From Filosporella fistucella (lineage: Eukaryota; Ascomycota; Leotiomycetes; Helotiales): a stretch of DNA of 64,000 nt. Below are positions 1 through 12,785 of the stretch, in pieces. Numbering within the stretch: the first letter of the stretch is position 1; every line of letters begins with the position of its first letter. Location: assembly GCA_030077755.1 (NCBI GenBank), contig JAQJZZ010000019.1, forward strand, positions 74,501 to 138,500, read 5' to 3'. The position numbers and the translations under genes are program-made. The notes under the pieces were generated by a model, which saw only the letters and a program-made list of their open reading frames with translations, searched no databases and was not told where the DNA came from.

Positions 1-975
1 GAAGCATTTTAGAAGGGTTTCCGCTTCTATACAACCTCATCACTGTTCTGTATGGGCCCGCGACTTCATTTCTACCGCATTGACGCCTAGAATACTCCCA
101 CCCATCGCACCTTTGCAATGCTGTTGTACAAACACTCATGTGCGCCAACCAAAAATTCTTATACAATATATGTAACACTTCAAGATCTATTTGCATTGCT
201 CACTTCCTCTTTCTAGGCCCGACGATGTTGGGATACATCCGCGACAGATGATAATTGATCGAGTTCTTCTTTTGAGTTTTCGGTCTCTGGGCAAGCATAA
301 ATTAGCACTGGTCTGCAGATGTTCTCGATGAACGTACGGGTGTGTCCATGCAAGCTCGCAGTTGTATTTCCATTGCCTGGCACCCTGCGGCACTATATCC
401 AGATGACGCCCAACATGCTGTTCAATTATCAGTGACTTATTACAAGTAGGACGGTAAGTGCTTCGTACTGAGAACAGAACTCATAATCGCAAGACATGGA
501 TTGGCATCAGTCTGGTTTGGTCTCCGAACCCGGAGTTTGGGCAGAGGAGGTAGGCGCATTGGCGCCAATTTGGTAGAGGTCCCCTTTGGAGGCATTTCTG
601 CAGTTGTATTTATGCAGCCAACAGAGGACAACGGAGTCAACAGTGATGGTGGTGGAGGGTGATTGTCGATTCAATTGATGATGTTCAAGTCTGGTCTGGT
701 CTGATGCAGCCTCAATAATTTTAAGCCTAGGCCGAGAAGGGTCTTAGCCCGAACCAACCTAGTTGAGCTAAAAGTAAACAAACCAAACATCCTCGGTCGT
801 GTGCAACTTTTACAAAGAGACCTCATCCTTACATTACAATTGAATATCACTTCGATACTGTTGCACTCCGGTACTTCATGTCTATCCACTGTTGGGGATT
901 TTCGTAACAAATATTCCTGGGAAAGTTGAAGTGGAAGAAGTTGGAGAAGATATTGGTGTATGCGCGTTTGTCAAT
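1..975. other. Upstream intergenic sequence, no gene seen
   Basis: Only short overlapping frames without recognisable domains occur here. The last 100 bases form the likely promoter and leader of the plus-strand gene starting at 976. A gene whose body lies left of the window could have its untranslated end here, but nothing in the sequence shows it. Confidence 0.5.
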
Positions 976-3789
976 ATGGACGGAGGGAATTTGGCAACCC
1001 AGCCTACTCAGGCCGCGGAATGGTATTTATTTTAGTGAATCTTTAAAAGTGAAATTTTGCTGAATGATTCCAGGGAGGTCTATAAAGATGCATTCGCTCC
1101 GCAACCACCTCTTCGGCGAGCAAAAGCTTGGGAACGAGCTCCAGTTGCTGCCCATGCCCCACGTCTTCAAGGCCAAAAGATATGGAAGAAAGTCGGATTG
1201 AAGACTACGCGCGATGACAAGGAGAATGAGGATGCTGCACAGTTGGAGTTGGAACTCGAGGGTGCTGGTGCAAGAAAGAAAATGAGAATTATGGGCGGGA
1301 AAGAAGATATCAGGGACGCGAAATGGCATGCAGTGCACGCGGAGGACTTATGGGACAATATTACTGGCTTGGGTTCACCTAAGAAAATCGGCCGCACGTC
1401 TAATTTTCCTGGGAATCTGGACGCGTTATTGATTCCGAGGAAGAGGACAAATGCAAATCATCTTATCACGCCTAGGAAATCGAAGCGCAAGACCCCTCTG
1501 GCCGAACTAAAATCCCCAAGCACCTCTTCCACCCAAACCACTTCAACATCGAACGGCGTCTTCATCAGCAAGGATTCCGAAACCGAAGCAGGAACTATGC
1601 CCGCCCTTGGCTTGAGCGAGTCGCCAAAACCTCCGCACGATCAAGGCAAGGACAATACCTGCAAAGCTTCCACGCCTCAAAAAGAAGAACGACGAAGAAA
1701 GTCTCTACGGGTGAGCTCTAGGAGATCGATGCTCAGTGTTGAGGCAGAGGCAGAAGTTGCTCTTCAACTAGAGGAAGGTGTACTAGATCAGCGTATGTCC
1801 TTCCCAATGGTAGTTCTTGAATCGCCTCGGGGGAGCCATCTTAACACGCCATCATCATCATCATCTCTCGATATTTTTGGCAATGATTTGACCCAGTCAT
1901 TTGCTCCAGTCTTGAAAAGCTCGCCGGCTCCAGGTCTTAAGCAAAGCCCATTAAACGAAGTAACTCAATTTGAGGCAAAATTGGCGAAGGTGATTCGTCC
2001 TGAGGATGAAGGGGAGAAAGAAAATATCGTGGCGAGCAAAGAAGAGAGCGCCGAGGGATCAGCACTCCACATCGAGGATCCGATACTAGCAAAGACTGTT
2101 ATTGAGCCTTCAGCGAGCACCGAAGATGATATGGTCGGGACACATAAGCGCGACCTTAGACTCAAGCATCTCATTCTTACACCTCAAAAGCCCGAGAAAT
2201 TTGATACCCCAACATCCCCAAGCAGGTCTATCATTACACCAAGAACTAAGAGGACTATGCCAAAACGTCGTTCCGCAAGATCAAGCACTCGTCTGAGCTC
2301 AACTACTTTGGACGATGCTGCGGTTTCCCATTACCTACCAGATCGAGTGGATTATGTACCTATCATTCCACCCCTCGCTCTCGGGGGGAAAGAAAATACA
2401 TCTTTAAATGAGCCAACCCCAGAAGCTACCAAGATGTCGCATGAACGTACAAAGTACCTTCAGAATGAGAGCAGCGGGTATCAAGATGGAGGGGTTTTGC
2501 CCTCTTCGGCATCAGTCTACGAACCTTCCTCGACTATTATCACAGGTCAGGAGAGAGAAGTAAGTTATGACCAAGTAATATTGGACACTCAGTTCTCCCA
2601 GATTTCAAGTCAAGAAAACGTCAATGACGAGGTTGTCATGGAGTCTGAAAATCTGGAGATTTCCGACGCGGTCGATGAGCCTGCGATTGAGACTCCGACG
2701 ATCACTATTGAGAATGCTTGGCCCTCCACCAAGAAATCCGACTCGATGGTAGAGAACGAAGTAGCGGACGAGTCTGTCGGGCTACATGTGCAATATACAT
2801 CGCAGCATGACTTGGAATCGGCATCCGAAACTTCGGATGGTCGCGATGAAAATCTTGAGGTTCTCGAGCAAATACCAGTCAATACCTCCACCAGCCATGA
2901 AACGTCATCTCCAGAGCCCGCTGAACTTCAAGGCTCTTCCACTCCGGATCCATCTACGTCTGACCTTGTCGAGACCATTTCTGAGAATGCTCCCACCACT
3001 AGCCAGGAAGAAGATGATACAGATATGCTTCGCAATTTCCTCACTCGAGTCAAGGCCAATAAGGCTGCAAAAGCTACCGCAATTCCCAAGAGAAAGCGTT
3101 CTTTACCTCATTCACCTCTCCAGCTTCTATTGGAGACCACTGTTGCAGTATCATCTCCATCTTCTCCAAAGCAGGCTGATAATTTTGACGTCAGTCTGCC
3201 AAACCCTTCTCCATCTAAGCGCAGAAAGAGAAAAGTAACTTCTGATGAAGATGAGTTGGCAGAGGAACCAAAAGCCTTCAGACGTAGTGGAAGAACAAGG
3301 CTTCCGGTCAAGGCAACAATTGCGGCTCCTAGCTGCATACCTGTTCGTCGATTAGGTCAAGATGGAGATAATACAGTCACTTTGAAGCGAAATGAGGAGA
3401 AAGAACTTGCAGCCTTGACTCGGATTAACACACGGAAGAACAAAGGCAATGCTCTTCATCCGGCGGTAGTTCTCGCAAGAAAGACTGTGGAGCAAGAGGA
3501 TCCAGTTGCTCGTCAACGAGCGCTGAAGGAAGTCTTTGACGACAAGGCGAAATCGAAACTCTCAAAAAAGCGGAAGAGCGTTGTTTGGGCTGAAGAGTTG
3601 ACTCAGTTTCAGGCCGAAGAGGGCAAGCAAGAAGCTCCGGCCAAGGAAATAAAAGAATCTGAGAAGGAGGTGATGGCTGAGGAGAAGAAAAAGAAGGGAA
3701 CGTTGAAAGTCGGGATGAGGAGTAAGATGTCTCTCGGCATGGCTGCGAACGGCACACCAGCACCCAAGAGAAGAAAGGGACGATCTTGA
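976..3789 (+). CDS. Low-complexity basic/acidic nuclear protein of unknown function
   Basis: Two exons, 976-1022 and 1074-3789, joined over a 51-nt GT-AG intron, give 920 residues. The ATG at 976 is chosen because the long open frame has no ATG near its 5' end, and splicing joins it cleanly (…QAAE-W-EVYKDAF…). The protein is mostly disordered: Ser/Thr/Pro/Glu-rich stretches, many S/T-P sites (possible CDK targets), and basic clusters such as KRRKRK that look like nuclear localisation signals. The N-terminal 60 residues (WEVYKDAF, RAKAWERAP, QGQKIWKK) and the Lys-rich C-terminal 130 residues look like the conserved ends. Near the C-terminus, K850-S-V-V-W854 matches the RVxF docking motif for protein phosphatase 1. 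I do not recognise a named family; chromatin or chromosome binding is inference from composition only. Confidence 0.75.
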
Positions 3790-6700
3790 AGTATCGATTT
3801 GGAGAATTGGTCTAGTTGGGGATTCTTGTAATTTCGTTTTCATCCAAGGAGTCGGATGTTGCTTCGCTTTGTTTTTGCTTCCCAAAAAACGCATTCAAGC
3901 CTTTGGCGCCTGGCGTTGAATGTTCTCGGCGTTCATCCATCTTTGACTCACGAAGTAGGAAGTCACTTTGACAATGGATATATCACATGTTAATTTTCCT
4001 TCTGTGTCTAACATATTTTTACCCTACCTGTTCCCCAATGGCCCGATATGGCTGCAGAACGCATAATGCAAATTGACCTCCGCGGAAGACAAAACTTCGC
4101 TCCGTACAGTGGTGCGAAGTTTAAACCCCAATTCTCAAAACTCAGATTGCCCAACCCCCAGTCTCCTACTTGGCCCCGCATGCATGATGAAGCAACACCA
4201 GGGAAACTCAAACAGGTGTATACCCTTCTCCGTGTCAGGATTCGTCCCACCAACACCAGAACATAGTTCATTGGGCCCCGCATGGAAAACAACTCATGTG
4301 ATTTCTCAATCTTTCGTATCGTATCGTCGTAGGCGCTTAAAGCATCGGATGTCGGATATGGGACGCGGGCAAGGGGGTAGGAAGAATTGCCCGGCTGCAA
4401 AAGCGGCTATTTCAACGGACTGTATTTGAAATAAGTATTCTCCGAAGTTGGCAGGGCGGAAGCCTGGTCTCGACGGGCCGTTAGTATGAGGTTAATCCCG
4501 AGGGTTTGGGTCCCGACGAGGTGGCTTTCCCTCTATTTATTTTGTTGATGTTGGAGTTTTTTGTACAGCAATTCAGGAACCGAAATATATGGATCTGAAG
4601 TGATGCGCTGGGAGCGCGGAGTGCATAATTGGTCTCTGATGCTCGATTTGGGATTTGGGAGTGTGGACAAACGGATTATGTTGGTATTTTAGGAAGAGCA
4701 GCGCCATGGATGAAAGGAAAAGGAGAATGAAAGCAAATCCTCTGGGTTAGTGGGAAATGACTCGAGAATGGACCCGATACCATGGATAACACAGAGATTG
4801 TGTTCATGAAAGGTATGAATCCGCTGTTGCTAGCTTAAACAAGACAAGATACCAACACCCACATGCTTCATTACACAAGCTTATTCCAGTCCAACGGCAA
4901 CATCCTTCACACCTTCAGCACTCAGCCTTTGATGTTGCTCACGGAGCCTTGCGATATGCAAATCCATCTGCATTTGCCGCAGTGCATCAGGATGGACTGA
5001 GCCCACGGCATACGATCTATCCCGTAGCCACGGTATCACTTCTCATCTGGTGCATAGGAAAGGGAAGCCGGTGCTCACCGGCAGGAACATGCATATTTGT
5101 ATATGTACCGTATTCCTTTCTGGTGATGTGCTTCCGTAACTGCAGTGCTTTAGTGAACGCCTTGAAGGTAAGGGTTTGATGCGATGGAGAGGCACAGTTT
5201 TTCTGGAACTGCGTTGGAGGTATATGTCGTCTTACTATTATGGAATTCTGTACAGACATATGTCTGCAGATTAGATAATTGGATGCATATGTCGGTTCAT
5301 GGCTGTTGACAAACAATGTAGAATGGATGTCGTCGGAGGCAGGAATGCGGATTGGATGCGACGCATCAGGAACAATTGGTGGGTTCGTAATATTTTCTTA
5401 TGTACATAATGCTGTGTAACCACAGATCTGCTGCTTCGTAGCAAGAGAAATACATCGTGACATTGAGGCGGGAGGGTTGTATTGGTATCCTTGGTTAGGT
5501 TACCTCGGGCTCGTCTGGCTGCAGATTGTCCAAATTGAGTAATTCTGTTCTAGAAAGATTTCGCTGTGGATTACCTTTAGCTCATCGGGATGCCGTATTT
5601 GGAGCTGTGATGCATGGGTTTGCATGAGCAGGAGCTGGACGTGACATAACATGGCGTATATGCAGTATGTCCGCAAAAGATATAGTTTTTGCTTGTTCTA
5701 TAGCTAGAATATATGTCAGTTCTGTTTAGTATACTTGAAGGATGAAGAGAATGACATACGACACTGCTGACGCGGATATACAAGTTCTTTCTTAACAAAC
5801 CCATCATTCAATATCTGAAGGGTTTGGTTTTCACATTTTTACCTGTTAAAAATTTGAATGTGGTAGATTCTGCCATCTCCTGCAAGGGTCTCGACTACGG
5901 CACCAGCTTACATCCATGTGTAAGAAGAACGCCTCAGAATCTTGTGCATTTACAGCGTCGATCCTCAAGGTTACCTTTTTGCTTTTTATTATCATTTTCG
6001 TAGTGTAATTGTAGGTAAGGTTAAGGGTAGCGGCAGTTGGGAAGACAATGTCACGGTAGGGTCTGGCTATGGCCAAGTGACTTCGAACTCGGGTGCGAAG
6101 CGGTGCATTGCAGCAGCAGCATGCAAGATCTCAAGGTTATTGGCAGTCAATAACGATTGAGGCTTGGACCCCCACGCAAGCCTTTGAAGAGGGTGACGGG
6201 GAAGGGAAGAGGAAGAGAAGCAGCAAGTGAGAACATGAATGATTTGGCCTCCTGACACTTTTGGGAGCATGGGAGAGTTTTACGAAGCTCCATTTTGGTT
6301 AGCAGCATGCGAATTGATATCAGGAATTGGAGGGAGCAATCCAACCCCCACCGCACTATTTACCCAAGGCACACCATTATGACTCCTTCGTATGACGGGT
6401 TACGACTTACGTTTTGCTGTGGCTCCTGATAGCTTCTCGACTTCCGGATTCGGGTTGCATTTGAGTTCACCGAGAACTTTATTTTGAAGCTTCGACCCGT
6501 TGGTACCTAAGATACCTGACTTGATTACCAAAGAACTGATAAGAACTTGAACTTTATATGTCTATATATGGCATTTCATTGGCTGCGTTTCACGAACCCA
6601 TTGCTACCTGAACCGTCTAAGAGAACATGAAGCAGATACTTGGTATTTCCAATCTACTTTGGTCTGGATGATCGCTCCTGTCACATTTATGCCTATGATA

Positions 6701-9700
6701 ATAAGCCAGGTCTAGACTACGGGGATCAACAGCATTATTCTAAGTGGAGTTAGTCTTCTACACTCGGCTCCGGACAATTGTTTGTCATTGGAACTTCGTT
6801 TCACGTTGGATGTTTGATCCAAACTTCGAGATGTGATAGAAATGTCTTGAACCTCCGACTGGGTGGAGAACTGAAAACTGAGCCCCGCTTCAGGCCCATT
6901 GTTGGATAATTCACATTTCTCCGGTAGTTGCTCTTGCTTGAAAGTGGAAAATACCAGCTCCCGATCTACTGGATTTACTTGTATTCTGGTTTTATGGATT
7001 TCATCCCTGGAGCATCACTCCAGCCTGCAGGATTCGGAAAGCCCCCCCACGGCAAAGCTGAATCCTCTCGGCTCAACTTATTCTTCACCTGTTTGAGCCT
7101 TTCGTTTGGAGGTGTAGAAGAAATCACACTCAGTCCACATTCATTATTGCCACTGTATACAACGATAGATTTCATAGCTATAACGCATAAGATTTGAATC
7201 ACTATCTAGTATCTACGGTATAGTATCACCATCTTCTTGTTCTTCAGCTTCCTTTCGCTTGGTCCCTGTCTTGCTGCCTCCCTTTGACTTGGGGATCGCG
7301 TGGGAATCCGCTTTCAAGGGTTGAGCGCCCAGGTCCGTCCCGCTCCCCTCGAACGGTGCGATGCGGTGTGTCTGTCTGGTGGAGTTACTGGAGTGGAGAG
7401 AAGGCTCAGTAGCTTATTTAGTGAAATCAGTACGGAGGTACGCTCGTACAGTCCCTCTCCGGAGTACTTACTGTACCTGGTCAGAGGAGTTATGTAGTGC
7501 GGATGTATAGGACGTAGGTACCCAGCATCGTCGAGATTGCTCTATCACTACCTATTCAAGAGACCAGATCCGGGAGACATCAAGATTTCCATCCGCCCGT
7601 CGTGTCAGATTTCATGTCATTTGTATCTTGGAGCATCGCATCGCATCTCATCTCATCTCAACTCATCCAAATCTCGCCATGATCTCAGTCACAGTTGATC
7701 GAATTATGCAGCACCTTGATCTCATACCGAGGCGAAAGAGGGAATGTATGCAGATGGCGTCCGCTGGGTCCATTGTCAGAATTACCTAGTTACGTTCATG
7801 TAGACAGGGAAGGAGATAGGTAGGAAGTGGAATAATCCGGTTCCCCTTTTACGAATGTGTTAATAATGGTACAATAAATACAGTGCAGTACAATCGAGTC
7901 TTTACGTAGAGTAAAGTAAAGTAGCAGGTACAAGTACTTCGTACATACAACGAACCCCAGTCATAGCATATTCGGCCGTATCCATCAGTCACACACACAT
8001 CACACACTCACTCGAGAGTCACTCAACTTCTGTCTGCCGCCACAGTGCCATTTCCATTTCGCCGTGCCTTTCAGCAGTGCAGTGCCATGGCAGAATGCCA
8101 GTCAGGCAGTTCCGGTGGCTCCTTTAGCGTCGCCCACGACCGCGGTTACGGATGTCCAACAGGTCCCACCGGCTGTTTTAGTGGTGATCAACCCCCTGAA
8201 ATATATGGATCTCTACTTTGCAGTGCAGTGTCAGGGATTCAAAGCAGTGCAAGTGCAGTCTTCCACCAGTGCCTGACCCGAACCCTTCCTTCCTTTCCCC
8301 TTGAAGGCTTCTTCTTCTTCCATTCCACCCCCATGTTGCTCCCCCCTTGGCGAGACATCTTGAAGCTCACCTGTGGCTTTCCATGCATGGAAGCATGTTA
8401 CTTTGGAACTTCCCTTCTATTCCCTTGTCTTCATTTCGACCCCGATTTGGATACTTTGCCCGCCATCCCTAAGGTCATCTCGTCATGGCCAAACGACTGG
8501 CCTTGGTCCTTTGTCCATTGCCCAGATAGCGGAGACAAAGCGAGTATCTTCAGCTCTCGGTCTGAGATAGCACGAGCAAGTTTGGAGAGACAAGGTATTG
8601 TGCCAGGTATTATTATTCCATTACGGAGTTCGGAGGTATACTACTTCCATACTATGCACACGAACACCAGTTGCAGATATGACATGCCACCTGCCTCTGC
8701 TAAACTGTTCTATGCTGTACCTTAAATTTACCTTAATCAAGTCCAATAAGATCCTCGGCGCAGAGTCGCATGGCATGACGACTAGGTCGGTACGGATCAC
8801 GGCGCACATCAAACCTTCTGGATTCGTCTTGCCGATGAGTGATCCGGAAGAATCTTTGTCTTGGGCAGAAAATGCCGTTGACTAAGATCCCATATTCCAC
8901 AACGCAATCTCAACCTGTCTTACTCTACGATCGGTCTCTTGCGGGTCAAGAACTTCAATCCGTACCAGCTTCTATCCATCGCAACAGCAAGTCACAAACA
9001 GCTCGGACATCTTCAAGGTTACAACGCTTCGATTTCGCATCGTTTGATGACGAACTGCTTGCCTTTTAGACTTCCTGGGGGACTAATTTGAGGCTTCCGG
9101 CCACCACTGAACGTCCAGGACGGCACAACTCTTCATTTTCTCATGCCTCTCTCTATCAAAGCCAAAAGCACAGGTGAAGAGGCACGATCAAAGCCACGGA
9201 CATCACCACGAGTTACGGCATCAGGATCTTCAACCATGGACTTTACCCACAGACAATTATACAGTAAGTGATTGCTGATATAGGCCGTTTCGGACTGCTT
9301 CCTCCTCGGCACAGCTGAATCAACACGGCAGTCAATTGACATAGAGTTTTGCCAAGCTGGTTATCAGGAATGTTTCCACCCTCTCACGGTGGTTCAGACC
9401 CTCTTAGACATGGATGATGCGGCACTTTCGTGTCTTCAAAAGAGTGTGGACTCGTGAAGGCTTGGGGCTACTCACACGCTCATTAATCATCACCTAAAGG
9501 GAGGCGGGATTGTACGCCGGACAGTTTTTAAGCTTTCCACACTCGCATTGATGACCGAAACTCGGATTCGTTTTCCCGAGTTGCGAATTCCAAGTCACAA
9601 TGGGAGCCCTCCTCCTGATCTGAGTAAGTGGCCTGGAAAATCATCCACATAGAACCACGGCTCAAACACGCCTCTCTCATGACATTGCTCCAAGAATCGC

Positions 9701-12439
9701 GCCGAAGAGGCGACATGAACTCATCTCACAAAGATAAAGCACACGGGTCGTCGGCTCTGCATGTTGCTCGGCGGAATCTGTAGGTAGGCTACGGGGTACC
9801 AGTACATGAAGGATGGAACCGATATCATGGTAATCCTCCGGCTCATCCTCCACATTCGGAGCGTTGCGACATTTACCACTCTCTAGTGACCGTTTTTGCT
9901 GCATCATTGGAGCATGCACTTGGTTCCTCCGTGGATCAATTATAACTCGCTTGTATTGATACCTCCGAACGGTAGGTATATTATATCTTCATCTCAAACC
10001 TGGTTAAGTGGGCGATGGTTGATGGCACCCTGACGAACCAACATGCTGTCAGTCACTTTAAGCAGTTGATATCCTGTCCTGCCGAGTGCGTAAATCGGAA
10101 CAGGGCAACAATGGAAGGAAGGCAGGGAAGGTATATGACAGCGGACACTTGGTAGCTCCGTTCCGCATTGCCATTTTGGCTGCATTCTGCTGCTGTTCGG
10201 CCCTTTCGATTCAAATTGTCTTGTATCACATCGGGCAGCGGTACCGAAAAGTGTGTGTGTCTCTTCTTCACTCGTAGTCTCACAATCCGCCGGCAGCAAT
10301 AATTGCAGCCAGCAAGCATGACAACAGCGAACAAAGAAGGGAAGGTTACCACACCCTCTTGCTTTCATGCTGAGGTTGAAATTGCCTTATCTCGGAAATT
10401 ATGTGTATAGTGCAGTACAGGACAGTTAAAGTGCACAAGCGGAGAAGCAGATGCGGGCAATCTGACGCTCAACGCCGCCGATAGCAACTAGCACCCAGGT
10501 TTCCAAACGCTATGAATGAGAGGACGCTTGGAGCTCATAATAATTGACTTCGGCAAAAGCTAATAGAGGAGAATTGCACTCTCCAATCGCCAATCGTATG
10601 ACTTTTCCTTTGAACTAGACTTGGCCGCGGCCATGATAGAGGCTTTGCGTTCGAGGATAGGATCGATTTAGTAGAAGAGGACACTACAGATGAGGCACAA
10701 TAGTCTATGCCAGAATTGGGGAGCCAAACAAGAGGAATCATGAGGCCAGTAATCAAGCCAACAAGCAAGCCAGTTGACGGCGTCAAATTACAAGCAACAA
10801 ACGCAGCAATAAGAAGTCAGGGCCTCCCGAAGCCCCTGTAAACCCCATCTCAGCCCAAGCCACTCGCTGAAGAGATGAACGTTACCGGATGTTAGCTCAG
10901 TGAGCTTGCGAAGGTCCAGGGGGACAGGCTGGCAGGGGGCTTCCACGTGCGCTGGGCTGTTCCTATGGTGGTGGGAGTGGGAGGGAGGGAGTGAGTAGCT
11001 CCAGCTCGCGTCAAGATTTACAGGCATTTACAGGCTTCGGGGGGTTGGATGAAGTGGTGATGGAGGGCGCAGGGGCGGACTTTACAGGCTAGACCTCACC
11101 TAACCTCTTCGTATCTAGTGTCTCTGGTGTACTCGTACCTACTGTAGCTAAGGTAGGGAAAGGGAGGGAGTCGTCTGTCAGAAGGTGGTGATGGTAACAA
11201 ATTCAGTAAAGAGCCAGTGCAGACTGCATTGCAGCGTGCATTGCAGTATGCTAGTAGTACAGTACAGTGCAGAAAAACAGCATCAACGAGGTGCAGCCCA
11301 GCCTGGACGACATTACAGCCACCCTTGGCCATTCTACTTCCCTCATACCTCGTGCCTCATGGCTCATACTTACTACCTGACACTACTTACCACGCTCACA
11401 TGGTACGGACGGAAGCCAAGTACTTCAACGTGCGCGCTCTCGAAGCCAAAACCAGTCTCGGTACGGGCATTATTTGTTAGGCTCGAGGATCCCCCCTGGG
11501 CGGGATTAATTACGAAGGGTGAGGTACGGTACTATACTAGGTAGAGAATGTACTAGGGGATCACACTAGAATAATAATAATAAATAATAATAAGTACCTA
11601 CCTTGCCTTACCTTACCTATCATTCCTTGAATCCTCAGATCTGCCAGTCTTCCAATCCTCTTTCTTCCTTCCACTGTTCCACAGCTACGGAGGTGTCCAC
11701 GGTCTAGGTATAATTTACGAGTTACACCCCAAGGACCCTTCTCCTAAATTACCTTGACTGCCGTACCTCAAGACCTCTCCCTTCCCAAGTCTCCATTATT
11801 TATTTATTATTCTCCCCATTCATCATACCTTACTCTTATTCCAACCTTACCTAAATCAAACTACCTCTTTATTACCTTGACTTATTATAACATACACCTA
11901 CCTACTGACATACCTTACCCCAGAGAGCCATCACTGTCTGTGGAACCCGGCTGAACCGAAGCAACCGGGTCCTACCCTAGATCGAGGGGTACATCCACCG
12001 TACATGACTTGTACATATGTAGTGCTCCCATCCGCAAATTCTGGGCCTGCCCCATCTACCTTTTGCTCTTACTCAAGCACTCAATCCATATTCCAGCAAT
12101 TCCTCGTTGTCCCAATCCCACGACTTTATTACACAACATCCCATCCACTCTCTCCCACCTGTTAAACTACTCACTAGCAGAAGGCATACATACCACTTGT
12201 TTATTAGAGCAGTGCTTTCGATCTTCGACCCAACCTTTTCTATCTTCTCTCTTTATACATACTCGAATACATCAACAAGTATACATCTCGAGCTGCAAAT
12301 CTATTTTCTCTTCGGGAAGGGAAATTCTTCTGGAATACGCAGCGCCCCACATCCACTTTCACTCCCCAGAACACTTCCAACTACTCGGTCCACGCTTCCT
12401 ATCACTTGTTCGGGAATTCCTCATATCTTATCCATCACC
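3790..12439. other. Gene desert, left part: 8.6 kb with no supported protein gene
   Basis: Only short frames are open on either strand, none with a recognisable domain or convincing splice structure. Visible content: CAGTGCAG-type repeats around 8060-8260 and 11210-11280, a CATCTCATCTCATCT run near 7640, a tacggagta-type palindrome near 7430-7470, a trinucleotide AAT tract near 11570-11590, and a strongly pyrimidine-rich stretch with repeated TACCTACCTT words from about 11580 to 12300. The last lies directly upstream of the small gene at 12440 and is probably its promoter and leader. No tRNA A/B box pair was found. Confidence 0.55.
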
Positions 12440-12785
12440 ATGTGCGATTATACTCAGGTCGAATTTCGCTGCGGTCACGTTCGATATACAGTACGAGCCT
12501 GGTGTACCAATTACGAGACGACACATAAACGGTGTCCGCCCTCCGTTGTAGCTATTGAATTCCGGTGAGTTGTCAATGCCTTACACTTTCCAAACCTCCT
12601 ATACCCGAAGATTTTAAATTGGGGTCTGCGTTGTTACTCTTGGTGTTACTTGTGGTTATTTCCGCAACCCAATTCTCGATGCATTGCTGACGACGAGATT
12701 TTATAGATTAGATGAACGGTGTGGTTCGTCATTCCCATCCCTCTCCACCACAGTTGTCGGGCTCAAAATCACTAACTCGGACTAG
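12440..12785 (+). CDS. MCDYTQ-type Cys-rich microprotein
   Basis: Exons 12440-12564 and 12707-12785 encode 67 residues. The first exon reads MCDYTQVEFRCGHVRYTVRA and then an AWC…HKRCPP…VAIEF segment, which I recognise as the opening of a small conserved fungal protein of unknown function. Cysteines and one histidine (C2, C11, H13, C22, C32, C47) are spaced as a possible metal site. The 142-nt intron starts GTGAGT and ends TTATAG, and splicing restores the expected R-L-D-E-R-C-G. After C-G the sequence departs from what I expect of the family (usually a further Cys) and stops after 20 Ser/Thr-rich residues, so the C-terminus may be truncated or a further splice may be missed. The gene sits alone inside a 17-kb desert and has a long pyrimidine-rich 5' region. 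Confidence 0.7.

Noticed and set aside
8045..8725. A 226-codon plus-strand frame in the gene desert
   Set aside because: Its composition is irregular (Cys, Phe, Ser and Pro scattered), it has no domain or splice partners, and it overlaps the CAGTGCAG repeat words. I regard it as chance.
10880..10900. tRNA A-box-like TTAGCTCAGTGAGC
   Set aside because: No B box or acceptor-stem pairing follows within 80 bases.
12009..12551. Longer overlapping frames upstream of the microprotein
   Set aside because: They lie in pyrimidine-rich leader sequence in other frames, are rich in Ser/Pro/Leu/His as such tracts always are, and conflict with the well-recognised MCDYTQ frame.
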